This document shows positions 1 through 10,775 of a stretch of 64,000 nt of DNA, one piece after another. The stretch spans positions 186,001 to 250,000 of the forward strand of contig JAKMXF010000233.1 in NCBI GenBank assembly GCA_024704765.1, in the 5' to 3' direction. This DNA is from Oopsacas minuta (taxonomy: Eukaryota; Porifera; Hexactinellida; Lyssacinosida; Leucopsacidae). The position numbers and the translations under genes were made by a program. The notes under the pieces were generated by a model. That model saw only the letters and a list, made by a program, of their open reading frames with translations, did not search any database and was not told where the DNA came from. How positions within the stretch are numbered: position 1 is the stretch's first letter; every line of letters begins with the position of its first letter.

Positions 1-2015
1 CACCAACATTGCTAGCTGGAGAAAATGGTAAACACGGTGTAATACATATTCTAGCTGGGGCTGGTGCTGATTTGGATAAACGTGATCTTAATGGTAATGT
101 AGCGCTAATCGCTGCGGCTAAAAACGGACACTCGATCACTTTGAAGGAATTAATGTTAAACGGAGCTTCCCTTGAAGTAACAGATCATGAAAGGTACAAC
201 TGTCTAGAGCGTGCTATACAAAATAGGAAAGATCTCTGTGCTGCTATGTACATTCGCTTAGAACCGAATGAAGACTTCCTTGACTGTTATCTTAACAGCA
301 TTGAAATACATATATTTCGTTTAGTTAACCTAAGATTAACTGAGACGTTAGAAGCATTGCTGGATAGGATGGTTATACAAAATGATAAGTCTCATACTAA
401 TAGTGGGGTTGTGTATACGAAATATTTAGATATCGATACTGAGAATAATATTCCAGAAGATAAGGGCTATGCGTCGAATAGGACATTCTTTCTCCAACGC
501 TTGTCTGAAATGGGCGATGAACAGATGGCATATCATGGGACCATTCGTTTGTTGGTTGATAAAAAAATGTCAAAGTTTGGGAATATTCTGTTGGGTGTAC
601 GATTGTTTTTCTATTGTGTATTCCTCATAGCTCTAGCCTATTCGCTTCTACAAGCTTCCGATGTACAAAATCCAGTGTTAGACACATATCTTCATGAACC
701 AGTGAATACTGTAAGATTAGTGACAGACGTGTTTGTCTTGATATTCGTGTTGGTGAATGTATTCACTGAATCAGTCGAATTCTTTCGGATTCTGTTACTA
801 ACGTTTAGTTATCTTAGTGGGAAAAAGAAAGAAAGGAGAAAGTTACAACTGCGAGATAAAACTTTTGAGAATATTTCAGAATTTGTGAATGAAGAAGATT
901 TCTATGAATTGTCTTCCATGAGTGAGGAAGAGAAACGAATACGAAAGTTGACGAGTCGTTTAAACGATTTCTTCTGTATTCGTGTATTCACAGATTATTT
1001 CACAGATAAATTCAACATTCTTGATTTACTCGGCTTGACAGCTTTACTTATTCTAATCGTGTTACGCGCTACAGGACATCCTGTACAATGGGTATTCGCT
1101 ACTGTTGCTTTTCTAATCAATACACTACGTGTATTCAAGTTTATTGTATTGATTCCACATCTTGGTCCATATGCTACTACTATATACAAGATCCTAGTTA
1201 GAGACGTCCCGCTATTCTCTAGTCTATTCTGTTTGACATTACTAATGTTCACTGGGAGTTATTACATATCATTACGAGCTCCGTACACGGTTGAAGGTTT
1301 CCAAAATGCGTCACTTATGCAGGAAACGCAACGTACAGCTGGTGTTGACGATACTCTATATTGGGTACTGCTATCTGGACTTAGAGTTCTCCTTGAGGGG
1401 AATATATACCAGGATGAGTATATGTATAATCAGTTAAATTGGCTAGCTGCTGGCATATACGCTGGCTTTCTATTTATGACAGTTGTTGTACTGCTGAATG
1501 TGTTCATTGCCCAATTGTCTGATACTTACGGAGATGTTAAACGCAATGCAAATAGGACGTATGCTTGGCAAAGGCTTAATTTCATAGTTCAAGTACAACG
1601 AACTTCACTTCTATCACTTTGTATTGATTTCAGGAAAATTTTCTATATCGGGGAAGTTTATATTGACAAGTACGATTTGTTTAAGTACTATGCTGTTCAT
1701 CATATCAGGGATTTGAATATTAAGAATTTCACTGATGATATCGATGTTAAAACTATGCTAACTATGATTCAAACTCAACAAACTGTAGCTAGGAAAACTC
1801 AAGAAGTTGCCAGACTCGTTGCTCCTACCCAGGCCAGTCAGAAGATATCTGATTCGACGAAATTCGAGCATGGAATTGCGTCACATGATATAGGTGTGCT
1901 GAATGCTAGGGTTTCACAGATATTGCAGTTATTAAGGGAGAAAGATACCCGTTTGGAACAGAAGATATCTCGTATCCTTGATGATAAACTAGCTAAACTA
2001 ACTAAACGTATTTAG
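1..2015 (+). CDS. Ankyrin-repeat TRP-like cation channel, 3' part (5' end outside window)
   Basis: The frame is open from the left edge, so the start lies upstream; about 670 residues are visible, ending at TAG 2013-2015. The first ~85 residues are ankyrin repeats (LLAGENGKHG, NGNVALIAAAKNGH). Six membrane segments follow: S1 near 590-660, S2 near 700-790, S3-S4 near 1015-1165, S5 near 1205-1270, a re-entrant pore helix (LLSGLRVLLEGN) near 1370-1400 and S6 (LLNVFIAQLSDTYG) near 1440-1530. The C-terminus is a short coiled coil. It is clearly homologous to the intact gene at 2722-5559, sharing the same pore and S6 motifs, but far more diverged from it than the tandem copy is. The family is a plasma-membrane ion-transport channel with ankyrin repeats; the activating stimulus cannot be read from sequence. 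TRPA- or TRPV-type assignment is uncertain. No intron is visible. Confidence 0.88.
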   Translation, partial: PTLLAGENGKHGVIHILAGAGADLDKRDLNGNVALIAAAKNGHSITLKELMLNGASLEVTDHERYNCLERAIQNRKDLCAAMYIRLEPNEDFLDCYLNSIEIHIFRLVNLRLTETLEALLDRMVIQNDKSHTNSGVVYTKYLDIDTENNIPEDKGYASNRTFFLQRLSEMGDEQMAYHGTIRLLVDKKMSKFGNILLGVRLFFYCVFLIALAYSLLQASDVQNPVLDTYLHEPVNTVRLVTDVFVLIFVLVNVFTESVEFFRILLLTFSYLSGKKKERRKLQLRDKTFENISEFVNEEDFYELSSMSEEEKRIRKLTSRLNDFFCIRVFTDYFTDKFNILDLLGLTALLILIVLRATGHPVQWVFATVAFLINTLRVFKFIVLIPHLGPYATTIYKILVRDVPLFSSLFCLTLLMFTGSYYISLRAPYTVEGFQNASLMQETQRTAGVDDTLYWVLLSGLRVLLEGNIYQDEYMYNQLNWLAAGIYAGFLFMTVVVLLNVFIAQLSDTYGDVKRNANRTYAWQRLNFIVQVQRTSLLSLCIDFRKIFYIGEVYIDKYDLFKYYAVHHIRDLNIKNFTDDIDVKTMLTMIQTQQTVARKTQEVARLVAPTQASQKISDSTKFEHGIASHDIGVLNARVSQILQLLREKDTRLEQKISRILDDKLAKLTKRI

Positions 2016-2721
2016 TAGTACGAAATTGCATGAAAACGAATAGTAACATTTATTATTATTATTGACTCACAACGAACACTCAAATATTTTTGATATCTTT
2101 TCCGTATTTCACTTTCATATTTTCCATTTTATATCCTCATCATTTATTATTTTGCTCAACTATTTATTGATATTTATAATATAATGACATATTCTTGAGA
2201 GGGAGGAATATATTGTTGGCGGGCAAATATTTCTTTAATTAGTTCCTTGCTATAATCGTCTTATACAACCTTCAATAACTGTCGTTAACCAGCTGAACAT
2301 AACGACATTTTTAGGTCTGCAATTCCTTGGCAAAACTTCACAAATCTTTGTGTAATTCCCCTGTCTACGCGTAGATTTTCTTTGAAAGTAAATTATTGAA
2401 TATTTAAAATTCTACTAAGTATGATTGACTGTATAGCTATAAGATAATGAGAAAATAATCGTTCTATTAGAACCTGCTATTACTTACATTGACTAGCTGA
2501 ACATATAAACACTCCACAGTTACTTGTAAATATATAATTATTATTACCACTCCTGAATATATATACATTTACATACTAACAGTTCTCTATACTACAAAAT
2601 ATCACAAAATGTTATAGGATACTAAAAATAGCCCAGAGTTAAGTCAACGAGCTGAGTAGCGAACTATTGGATACAAACGCAATAAAATATCAAAATATGT
2701 AAATATGGACATTCGTTGAAC
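2016..2721. other. Intergenic, between convergent TRP genes
   Basis: Non-coding AT-rich spacer between two tail-to-tail channel genes. From about 2254 it belongs to the first unit of the tandem duplication; 2530-2720 is nearly identical to 7810-7990. No other gene seen. Confidence 0.7.
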
Positions 2722-5559
2722 CTATTTCAGATCTTTCAACTTTTCTTCGATCTTTTCTAACAGAGCTCTGTTCGATTTCTCAAGTTTCTCATCCAATAGG
2801 ACATCTTTCTGTCTAATTTCTGTCATCAGCTGATCGATCGTCTCCCTTAATTCTCTTATTTCTTCGTATTCCTGTTTTTGTGGTTGTTCTTGTGCCTGTG
2901 GTTGTTGTTGGGGTGGTGGCGATAAGCAGCTAGCATCACCCCCAGTTGTATTAAGCTTGGCAATTTCCTGAGTTCTTCTTGCCACAACCTGTTGATTCTG
3001 AATAGAAGAAAGCATTCCTTTCACTTCTACATCCTCAGTAAAACTCTTAACATTCATATTCTTAATACTGTATACACCATAATGCTCAAACAATTCTTCT
3101 TTTTCTATTTCTATTTTTTTGGTGAAATATTTCTTTCTGTAGTCAATGCAAATTGATAGCAAAGAAGTTCTCTCAACTTGTACGATAAAATTCATTCTCT
3201 GCCATGCAAATGTCTTTTCAGCATTCTGTTTAACTATTCCATATGTGTCTGATAGCTGAGCAATGAACACATTTAAATACACAACAACCGTGAGGAATAG
3301 GAATCCCAGATAGAGTGAGGCAGCAAGCCAGTTAAGCTGTCTAAACAAATACTGACCCTCGTATACGTTCCCCTCTAGCAGTACTCTAAGTCCTGATAGG
3401 AAGACCCACTGTACTTCATTGTCTACACCCCTTGTACGTTCTGTGTTTTCCATTAAGGAGGCATTAGCAAACCCAGCTGCTGTGTATGGAGTCCTCAGAG
3501 ATACGAAATATCCTCCAGTGAAGATTAGAAGTGTGATTAGGAAAAGACTAGAAAATAGTGGAACATCATTCACCAGGATTTTATATATGATATTAGTATA
3601 AGGCCCAATTCGTGGTAGCAATGCTACTAGTTTGAATAGTCTGAATCCGTTGATTAGGAATGTTAACGTAGCAAATACCCATTGAGTTGGTTGTGTGGAT
3701 AAACGAAGTAGGATTAGAATGAATAGTGTTAGTAGTCCTAAAACATCCAAATAGTTTGATTTATCACTGAAGTAGTCAGTGAAAATACGGATACAGATTA
3801 GGTCATTGAGTCTACTTGTGATTGATCGTTTTTTCATTGCTTTCGCTGGCGAGGCTGCGGGGGGACCGATCACGTCATCATCATCATCATCATCATCATC
3901 ATCGTCACCATTTTTACTGATATCTTCTTCTTCGACTGTTTCCGCCCGTAATAACTCTTTCTTTCTATCTTTTTTCTTGTCTTTTATATACCGTATTGTT
4001 AGCCTAGTTACCCGGAAGAACTCTACCCCCTCTGTAACCAAATTAAAGACAAAGTAGACTAGCACAAATAATTCTGCGAGTATTCTGATAATGTTTAGTG
4101 CACCATTTGTGTACTCGTTCAAATCGATCGGTCTAAAGGCTGCTAGTATTATAAGGGAGTATGCAAGAGCCAGGAGGAATAGGATATAGAAAAATATTTT
4201 TATCCCCAAGACACGGTTACCAAATTGTTTCATTTTCTTGTCAACCAGGAGACGTATTGTTCCATGGTATGCGAGATCTTCATCATCCAATCCTGCGATA
4301 CGTTGTAAGAGAAATGTAGTATTTTTCTCATACTCATTTTCATTATCTGGCATTTTTCCTGCGGTGTCTATATCGAGATATTTTGTTTGTACCGTGCCTT
4401 TAGTTGCATTCAGAGGATCTTCTTGCACAACCATTCTATCTAAGAGAGCTTTAATAGTTTCTTTGAGTTGATAGCGGACAATCTTAAACAGGCTAATTTC
4501 TATAGTGTTCAGATAGTACTCAACGTAGTCGTTCTGTGGTGAGAGACGAATAAACATGGCTGCCGCTCCATCTTTTTTGTTATGAATCGCCCTTTCAAGT
4601 GCGTTGTAGCGTTCATTATCAGTTACGTCAAAGGAAGCTCCATTGAGGATCAGTTCTTTCACTGTATTCGTGTGACCTAGACTTGCTGCCACGATCAGTG
4701 GGGCGTCACCTTGTTTGTCTCTTTGATCTAGATTGGCCCCTGCTGCAGCTAGGATATGGATACAACCTTCTTTCCCATTCTCAGCTGCAATCAGAGCTGG
4801 TGATTTACCTATATTCTCTCTTGCATTCACATCTGCATTTCTTGTCGTGAGAAGATAGAGAACACTCTCATCAGCATATTGACATGCCATGTGTACAGTA
4901 TTGTATCCATCATTATTCACTGCATTAGGGTTAGCATTCTTATTGAGAAGATACTGCACTGTGTGAGTGTGCTTGTTTTCAACAGCCTTATGCAATGGAG
5001 TGTTACCATTACTATCCTTAGGGTTGACATCCATTCTAGGGAAGAATGTTAAAATTTCATTTAGTACAGCAGTACTGCCTGTAGCGGCTGCCTCATTCAG
5101 ATGTGCTTGTGGGATTACAGGCGTATCGACATTTAGAAGTGCACATGCTATGTCTCCACAGTTCGTTGAACAGATTGTGTAGAGTGCTAGACAAGTTTGG
5201 TGTTGAAATTCGTCCTCATCATCTGGGGTTTTTTCGTTTCTATGTCTCTCTAGGATAATCTCCATAATATCTGTACGTGAGTAGAATGCTGTATGTGTCA
5301 TAGCATAATTATTATCATCTTTCTTGTATAGGTAAGGCGCACCTCCCAATAACATCCTCTTCAACTTGTCCATTTTGTAATTTCCTAATACGTCATTGAG
5401 TTCTGCGTAATCTTCATCATTACCTTCCCATTTCTTTATGCCAATGATTGATTTTGATTTGATGAATTTCTTAAGATAGGGCTTTGTAAAGAATATATCA
5501 TCTTCATCAGTTTTGTTTTCTGTTAGAGATAACAATGGGACTGCTGGATCGGATGCCAT
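2722..5559 (-). CDS. Ankyrin-repeat TRP-like cation channel, intact (945 aa, single exon)
   Basis: A complete 945-residue reading frame from ATG 5559. Residues ~150-340 are ankyrin repeats (NGNTPLHKAVENKH; GYNTVHMACQYAD; GKSPALIAAENGKEG; LIVAASLGHTNTVKELI). Six transmembrane segments lie at ~447-475 (S1), 490-517 (S2), 600-622 (S3), 627-650 (S4), 665-692 (S5) and 744-775 (S6), with a pore helix WVFLSGLRVLLEGN at ~718-731. The S2-S3 cytosolic loop carries an 11-residue aspartate run (552-562) encoded by a CAT/GAT microsatellite. The C-terminus (~890-945) is a Q/P-rich stretch followed by a charged coiled coil, which may tetramerise the channel. It is expected to be a plasma-membrane cation channel of the TRP superfamily; subfamily and stimulus are not resolved. 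A decayed tandem copy lies directly upstream (7992-10775). Confidence 0.92.
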   Translation of the reverse strand: MASDPAVPLLSLTENKTDEDDIFFTKPYLKKFIKSKSIIGIKKWEGNDEDYAELNDVLGNYKMDKLKRMLLGGAPYLYKKDDNNYAMTHTAFYSRTDIMEIILERHRNEKTPDDEDEFQHQTCLALYTICSTNCGDIACALLNVDTPVIPQAHLNEAAATGSTAVLNEILTFFPRMDVNPKDSNGNTPLHKAVENKHTHTVQYLLNKNANPNAVNNDGYNTVHMACQYADESVLYLLTTRNADVNARENIGKSPALIAAENGKEGCIHILAAAGANLDQRDKQGDAPLIVAASLGHTNTVKELILNGASFDVTDNERYNALERAIHNKKDGAAAMFIRLSPQNDYVEYYLNTIEISLFKIVRYQLKETIKALLDRMVVQEDPLNATKGTVQTKYLDIDTAGKMPDNENEYEKNTTFLLQRIAGLDDEDLAYHGTIRLLVDKKMKQFGNRVLGIKIFFYILFLLALAYSLIILAAFRPIDLNEYTNGALNIIRILAELFVLVYFVFNLVTEGVEFFRVTRLTIRYIKDKKKDRKKELLRAETVEEEDISKNGDDDDDDDDDDDVIGPPAASPAKAMKKRSITSRLNDLICIRIFTDYFSDKSNYLDVLGLLTLFILILLRLSTQPTQWVFATLTFLINGFRLFKLVALLPRIGPYTNIIYKILVNDVPLFSSLFLITLLIFTGGYFVSLRTPYTAAGFANASLMENTERTRGVDNEVQWVFLSGLRVLLEGNVYEGQYLFRQLNWLAASLYLGFLFLTVVVYLNVFIAQLSDTYGIVKQNAEKTFAWQRMNFIVQVERTSLLSICIDYRKKYFTKKIEIEKEELFEHYGVYSIKNMNVKSFTEDVEVKGMLSSIQNQQVVARRTQEIAKLNTTGGDASCLSPPPQQQPQAQEQPQKQEYEEIRELRETIDQLMTEIRQKDVLLDEKLEKSNRALLEKIEEKLKDLK
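3875..3905 (-). repeat. Trinucleotide (ATC/GAT)n microsatellite coding poly-Asp
   Basis: About ten in-frame GAT codons within the S2-S3 loop of the TRP channel. The tandem pseudogene has a shorter, interrupted tract at ~9129-9152, so the tract has changed length since duplication. Confidence 0.9.
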
Positions 5560-7102
5560 TGTTGTTTCTATAGAAATTTTGTAAAACGTATCTAAAATTC
5601 AAACTTGTGCCGACAACTTAGGGTGGCACTATGCGTATTGAGCCGACGGATAAAATATTGTTAAAATTAAATCTGTGCCGATAACATTGAATTTAAATTG
5701 AATTTATTCAAAGGGAACTATATTGGTGGCATTTTGTATATTTGAGTAAAATGTAACTCTTTACATTGCCTCCAATTACTAGGTACACTGGATAAATCCA
5801 ATTGACATACTGTGCTGTCTGTATAGATTGTAATATTAGAAATCTTGCTCGCTACGCTTGCAGTGTGTTTTAAAATTATAAAATTACAATCTGTGTCGAC
5901 AGCATAATTAGAATAATATAAAAGTGCATTTATTTATAGTGGCATTATAATTTTGTAGGCACTATAAAGATTAATATTTTCCTCTAATACACTTAGTGCC
6001 TCCAATTAATAGTTCGACTTTTGAGTAACTAAATTCAATTGATATAATATTCGGTCGCTTTATCTAAAAAGAATACACAAAATTTCCGAATACGTACATA
6101 TTGATTTGCATCACAAAAATGAATTCAATTTATGGAAATCAACAAATTTCAGATTTGAAATACAATTGACATCTGAGACAGCAGACTCAGGCTAATCCTA
6201 ACAGCTCGATACTTAGGAAATATACTATATCGTTTAGATTAGCGAATAGCATTGATGAGACCTAGGATTACATATTTAGGGGTGTGTACACACGATCAAA
6301 ACCACCAGTGTGAATTATCTATATATGTAGTAATAATTATATATTAATTCGCATTAAAATTAGGTACAATTCCGTCTTTTTGAGTATTTAATGCACAATT
6401 TCTAAATATTGTATCAGAATTATTCCCTGTTCGGATTAGCGAGGGTCTATTGTATGTATATTTCAGTTGGTTCACTCTAAGCACAAGTGCGCAACTCTGA
6501 AGTAACAGTTACCTGATTTCTGGCCTTTTGAAGAATTGGTGTTTAGCGTAATTGTTGAGTTATTTGGAATATCAGTCTTCTTAAATACTTATGAGGATAC
6601 AGATTAGTCCTATTTTTGTCAAGAAAATAAATCTATAATTAGCTCATGACTTCACTCTACTATGTCATGTGTTGCATGATATAGTTACATGTTAATCTTA
6701 TTTATTCAGGATTATCATTAGCAATATTTAGCAATATCTGTTTTCTTACTGTTGTAGGCAGTGAGATTCTGTAATCAGTCTATGAACCTCTTGGAATTTT
6801 AGTTTTTCTAATTTTTGTATTATCGTTAGCAATAAGAGATGATATGTTATGATGACTTTATAATTAAAGTTCAAATTCTGCCACTAATCTACCATTTCTA
6901 CTTACTCACCATATCCAGCATATAGTATGTACCAGTAGTGTAGCACTGGCTCAATCCCTAACGAATTGTGACGTAATATCTGCCATTTGTTTGCGTTTGC
7001 TATATTTAAAAGATGTGAAATGTGAGAATGCTCATATGTGTAAGTTCGATTCTTAATTCCCTTACGGTAGATATATAATACCCACTATCTCGAACCAGGG
7101 CG
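5560..7102. other. Upstream flank of TRP gene, no gene found
   Basis: AT-rich sequence with stop codons in all frames. It holds a small inverted-repeat element (5809-5910). The stretch from 5590 to 5980 matches 10965-11320, and 6700-7100 matches 11330-11765. Around 6427-6452 is one isolated end of a pogo-like element (GTTCGGATTAGCGAGGGTC). Confidence 0.6.
5809..5910. repeat. Small inverted-repeat element (MITE-like)
   Basis: The left end TGCTGTCTGTATAGATTGTA is mirrored at the right by TACAATCTGTGTCGACAGCA. The copy in tandem unit 2 is at 11118-11222, and a related half (GTGCCGACAGCA) is near 18966. Too short to encode anything. Confidence 0.55.
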
Positions 7103-7293
7103 ATCGTCTTATACAACTTGATATAACTGTCGTTAACCAGCTGAATATACCCGTTACCAGTTACGATGGTAACTGCAATTCCTCGACATTTTTGTCTGCA
7201 ATTCCTCGGCTATGTATTCCCCGATCTACGCGTAGATTTTCTTTGAAAAGAAATTATTGAATATTTATATTCTACTTAGTATGAATGACCTAT

Positions 7294-7744
7294 GAGTGTT
7301 TGGAAAAAACCGCCCTTTTCTAGAAAAGACCGGGCAGGTGGAAAAACCGGTCTTTTCTGCCTTTTTCTGCTGATTAGGTAAAATTTACTTATAATTACTA
7401 TGTTTCAATAAATATCGGATGCTATTTCTTTACTTTCTAAAATCAATTCATGGAATGCTTGATACGATTTATTAGTAATTAGTGATATTCTCTTTCATAA
7501 TATCTTATCTAAAGAAACATATCAGTTCATTAAGTTGATATTCCACAAACCTCTATCTAACATTAGGAACCCATGATAAAAGGGTTATAGTCCGAAATTT
7601 CAACAACAAGATGTAATGAAAGAGTAAAATCTCTTTAGAAAATCAGTCTCTTACATGTTACAAAATGTGCTAGGAATAAAGTCACACATGGCGATTATCG
7701 TCATAAGTGTTTTTTTCTGGGGTAGCCTTTTCTGACAAACACTG
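7294..7744. mobile_element. Putative non-autonomous hAT-like insertion
   Basis: This segment is absent from unit 1 at the equivalent place. Its ends are inverted: left GAGTGTTTGGAAAAAACC, right (reverse complement) CAGTGTTTGTCAGAAAAGG. No coding capacity. CAG-type termini suggest hAT. A clean target-site duplication is not visible (left flank TGACCTAT, right flank CCTGCTAT), and about 45 bp of unit 1 sequence is also missing here. Confidence 0.55.
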
Positions 7745-7991
7745 CCTGCTATTACTGAAATTGACTAGCTGAACATATAAACACTACCCCATTACTTGTA
7801 CACATAATTATTATTACCACTCCTGAATATATATACATTTACATACTATCAGTTCTCTATACTACAAAATATCACAAAATGTTATAGGATACTAAAAATA
7901 GCCCAGAGTTAAGTCAACGAGCTGAGTAGCGAACTATTGGATACAAACGCAATAAAATATCGAAATATGTAAATATGGACGTCCGTAGAAC

Positions 7992-10775
7992 CTATTTCAG
8001 ATCTTTCAACTTTTCTTCGATCTTTTCTAACAGAGCTCTTTTCGATTCAAGTTTCTCATCCAATAGGACATCTTTCTGTCTAATTTCTGTCATCAGCTGA
8101 TCGATCATCTCCCTTAATTCTCTTATTTCTTCGTATTCCTGCTTTTGTTTTTGTTGGGGTGGTGGCGATAAGCAGCTAGCATCACCCCCAGTTGTATTAA
8201 GCTTGGCAATTTCCTGAGTTCTTGTTGCCACAAGTTGATCCTGAATAGAAGAAAGCATTCCCTTCACTTCTACATCCTCAGTAAAACTCTTAACATTCAT
8301 ATTCTTAATACTGTTTACACCATAGTATTCAAACAATTCTTCTTTTCCTATTTTAATTTTTTTGGTGTAATATTTCTTTCTGTAGTCAATGCAAATGATA
8401 GTAGAGAAGTTGTCTCAACTTGTACGATAAAATTCATCCTCTGCCATGCAAATGTCTTTTCAGCATTCTGTTTAACTATTCTGTATGTGTTTGTTAGCTG
8501 AGCAGTAAACACATGTAAATACACAACGACCGTGAGGAATAGGAATCCCAGATAGAGTGAGGCAGCCAGCCAGTTAAGCTGTCTAAACAAATACTGACCC
8601 TCATATACGTTCCCCTCTAGCAGTACTCTAAGTCCTGATAGGAAGACCCATTGTACTTCATTGTCTACACCCCTTGTACGTTCTGTGTTTTCCATTAAGG
8701 AGGCGTTAACAAACCCGGCGGCTGTGTATGGAGTCCTCAGAGATACGAAATATCCTCCAGTGAAGATTAGAAGTGTGATTAGGAAAAGTTTCGAAAATTT
8801 TGGAACATCATTGACGAAGATTTGGTATATGATATTTGCATATGGCCCAAATTCGGGTAACAATGCAGCTAGCTTGAATAGTCTGAATCCGTTGATTAGG
8901 AATGTTAACGTAGCAAATACCCATTGAGTTGGTTGTGTGGATGCACGAAGCAGGATTAGAATGAATAGTGTTAGTAGCCCCGAAAAATCAAAAGAGTTTG
9001 ATTTATCACTGAAGTAGTCCTTAAAAATACGGATACAGATTAGGTCATTGATTAGGTCATGGAGTCTACTTGTGATTGATCGTTTTTTCGTTTTTTTCGC
9101 TTGCAAGGCTGCGGGGGACCGATCACGCCATCATCATCATCGTCGTTATCGTCACCATTTATACTAATATATGCTTTTTCGACTGTTTCCTCCCGTAATA
9201 ACTCATTATTTTTATCATTTTTCTCTTCTTTTATATACCGTATTGTTAGCCTAGTTACCTGGAACAACCCTACCTCCTCTGTAACCAAATCGAAGATAAA
9301 GTAGACTAGTACAAATAATTCTGCGAGTATTCTGATAATGTTTAGTGCACCATTTGTGTACTCGTTCAAATCGATCGGTCTAAAGGCTGCTAGTATTATA
9401 AGGGAGTATGCAAGAGCCAGGAGGAATAGGATATAGAAAAATATTTTTATCCCCAAGACACGGTTACCAAATTGTTTCATTTTCTTGTCAACCAGGAGAC
9501 GTATTGTTCCATGGTATGCGAGATCTTCATCATCCAATCCTGCGATACGTTGTAAGAGAAATGTAGTATTTTGCTCATACTTTTTTTCATTATCTTGCAT
9601 TTTTCCTGCGGTCTCTGTATCGAGATATTTTGTTTTTACTGTGCCTTTAGTTGCATTCAGACGATCTTTTTGGACAACCATTCTATCTAAGAGAGCTTTA
9701 ATAGTTTCTGTGAGTTTATAGCTGACAATCTTAATCAGGCTTTTTTCTACAGTGTCCAGATAGTGTTTGACGTAGTCGTTCTGTGGATGGAGACGAATAA
9801 ACATGGCTGCCGCTCCATCTTTTTTGTTATGAATCGCCCTTTCAAGTGCGTTGAAGCGTTCATTATCAGTTACGTCAAAGGAAGCTCCATTGAGGATCAG
9901 TTCTTTCACTGTATTCGTGTGACCTAGACCAGCTGCCACGATCAGTGGGGTGCTACCTTGTTTGTCTCTCTGATCTAGATTTGCCCCTGCTGAAGCTAGG
10001 ATATGGATACAACCTTCTTTCCCATTCTCAGCTGCAATCAGAGCTGGTGATTTACCTCTATTCTCTCTTGCATTCACATCTGCATTTCTTGTCGTGAGAA
10101 GATAGAGAACACTCTCATCAGCATATTGACATGCCATGTGTACAGTATTGTAGCCATCTTTATTCACTACATTGGGGTTAGCATTCTTATTGAGAAGATA
10201 CTGCACTGTGTGAGTGTGCTTGTTTTCAACAGCTTTATGCAATGGAGTGTTACCATCACCATCCTTAGGGTTGACATCCATTCTGGGGAAAATGTTAGAA
10301 TTTCATTTAGTACAGCAGTACTGCCTGTAGCGGCTGCCTCATTCAAATGTTTTTGTGGGATTACAGGCGTATCGACATTTGGAAGTGCACGTGCTATGTC
10401 TCCACAGTTCGTTGAACAGATTGTGTAGAGTGCTAGACAAGTTTGATGTTGAAATTCATCCTCATCATCTAGGGTTTTTTCGTTTTTATGTCTCTCTCGG
10501 ATAATCTCTATGATATCTGTACGTGAGTAGAATGCTGTATGTGTCATAGCATAATTATCATCATCTTTCTTGTGTAGGTAAGGCGCACCTCTCAATAACA
10601 AACTCTTTAATTTGTCCATTTTGTAATGTTCCAATACTTCATTGAGTTCTGTGTAATCCTAGTCAGTACCCTGCCACCTTAATATATTGGTTTCTGTTCT
10701 GCGATTGTCATCACCACCATCTCTATCATTCTTCGAACACTTCCTTATCAATGGCACTGCTTCATTATCCGCCAT
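7992..10775 (-). pseudogene. Decayed tandem copy of the ankyrin-TRP channel gene
   Basis: Aligned with the intact gene at 2722-5559 along its full length, starting at ATG 10775 (MADNEAVPLI). Codon 39 is TAG (10661-10659) where the intact gene has GAA (Glu49). A one-base deletion near 10290 (GGGGAAAATG versus GGGAAGAATG) shifts frame after the first ankyrin repeat. A second one-base loss, in the G run near 9110, breaks the S2-S3 loop. A third near 8395 (CAAATGATAG versus CAAATTGATAG) breaks the region after S6. A 15-bp direct repeat near 9045-9062 duplicates part of the S3 approach. All lesions are absent from the intact copy, so this is a pseudogene unless the assembly is wrong. I leave it unrestored. 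Confidence 0.93.

Larger units (their letters stand above)
2254..7100. repeat. Tandem direct duplication, unit 1
   Basis: Starts at ATCGTCTTATACAAC (2254) and ends at CTCGAACCAGGG (about 7100). The same start and end reappear bounding unit 2 at 7103 and about 11765. The unit includes 3' flank, an intact TRP gene and 5' flank. Relative to unit 2 it has an extra ~700 bp at about 6012-6707, between CTCCAATTAAT and GCAATATTTAGC. Confidence 0.85.

Noticed and set aside
3419-4471. Several plus-strand frames antisense to the TRP gene
   Set aside because: They mirror the strongly coding minus strand and repeat identically in the pseudogene region. No independent start context or domain.
7030-7080. 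tRNA-like B-box (AAGTTCGATTCTTA) and its counterpart near 11705
   Set aside because: No A-box, acceptor stem or anticodon arm can be drawn, and both copies are just part of the tandem duplication.
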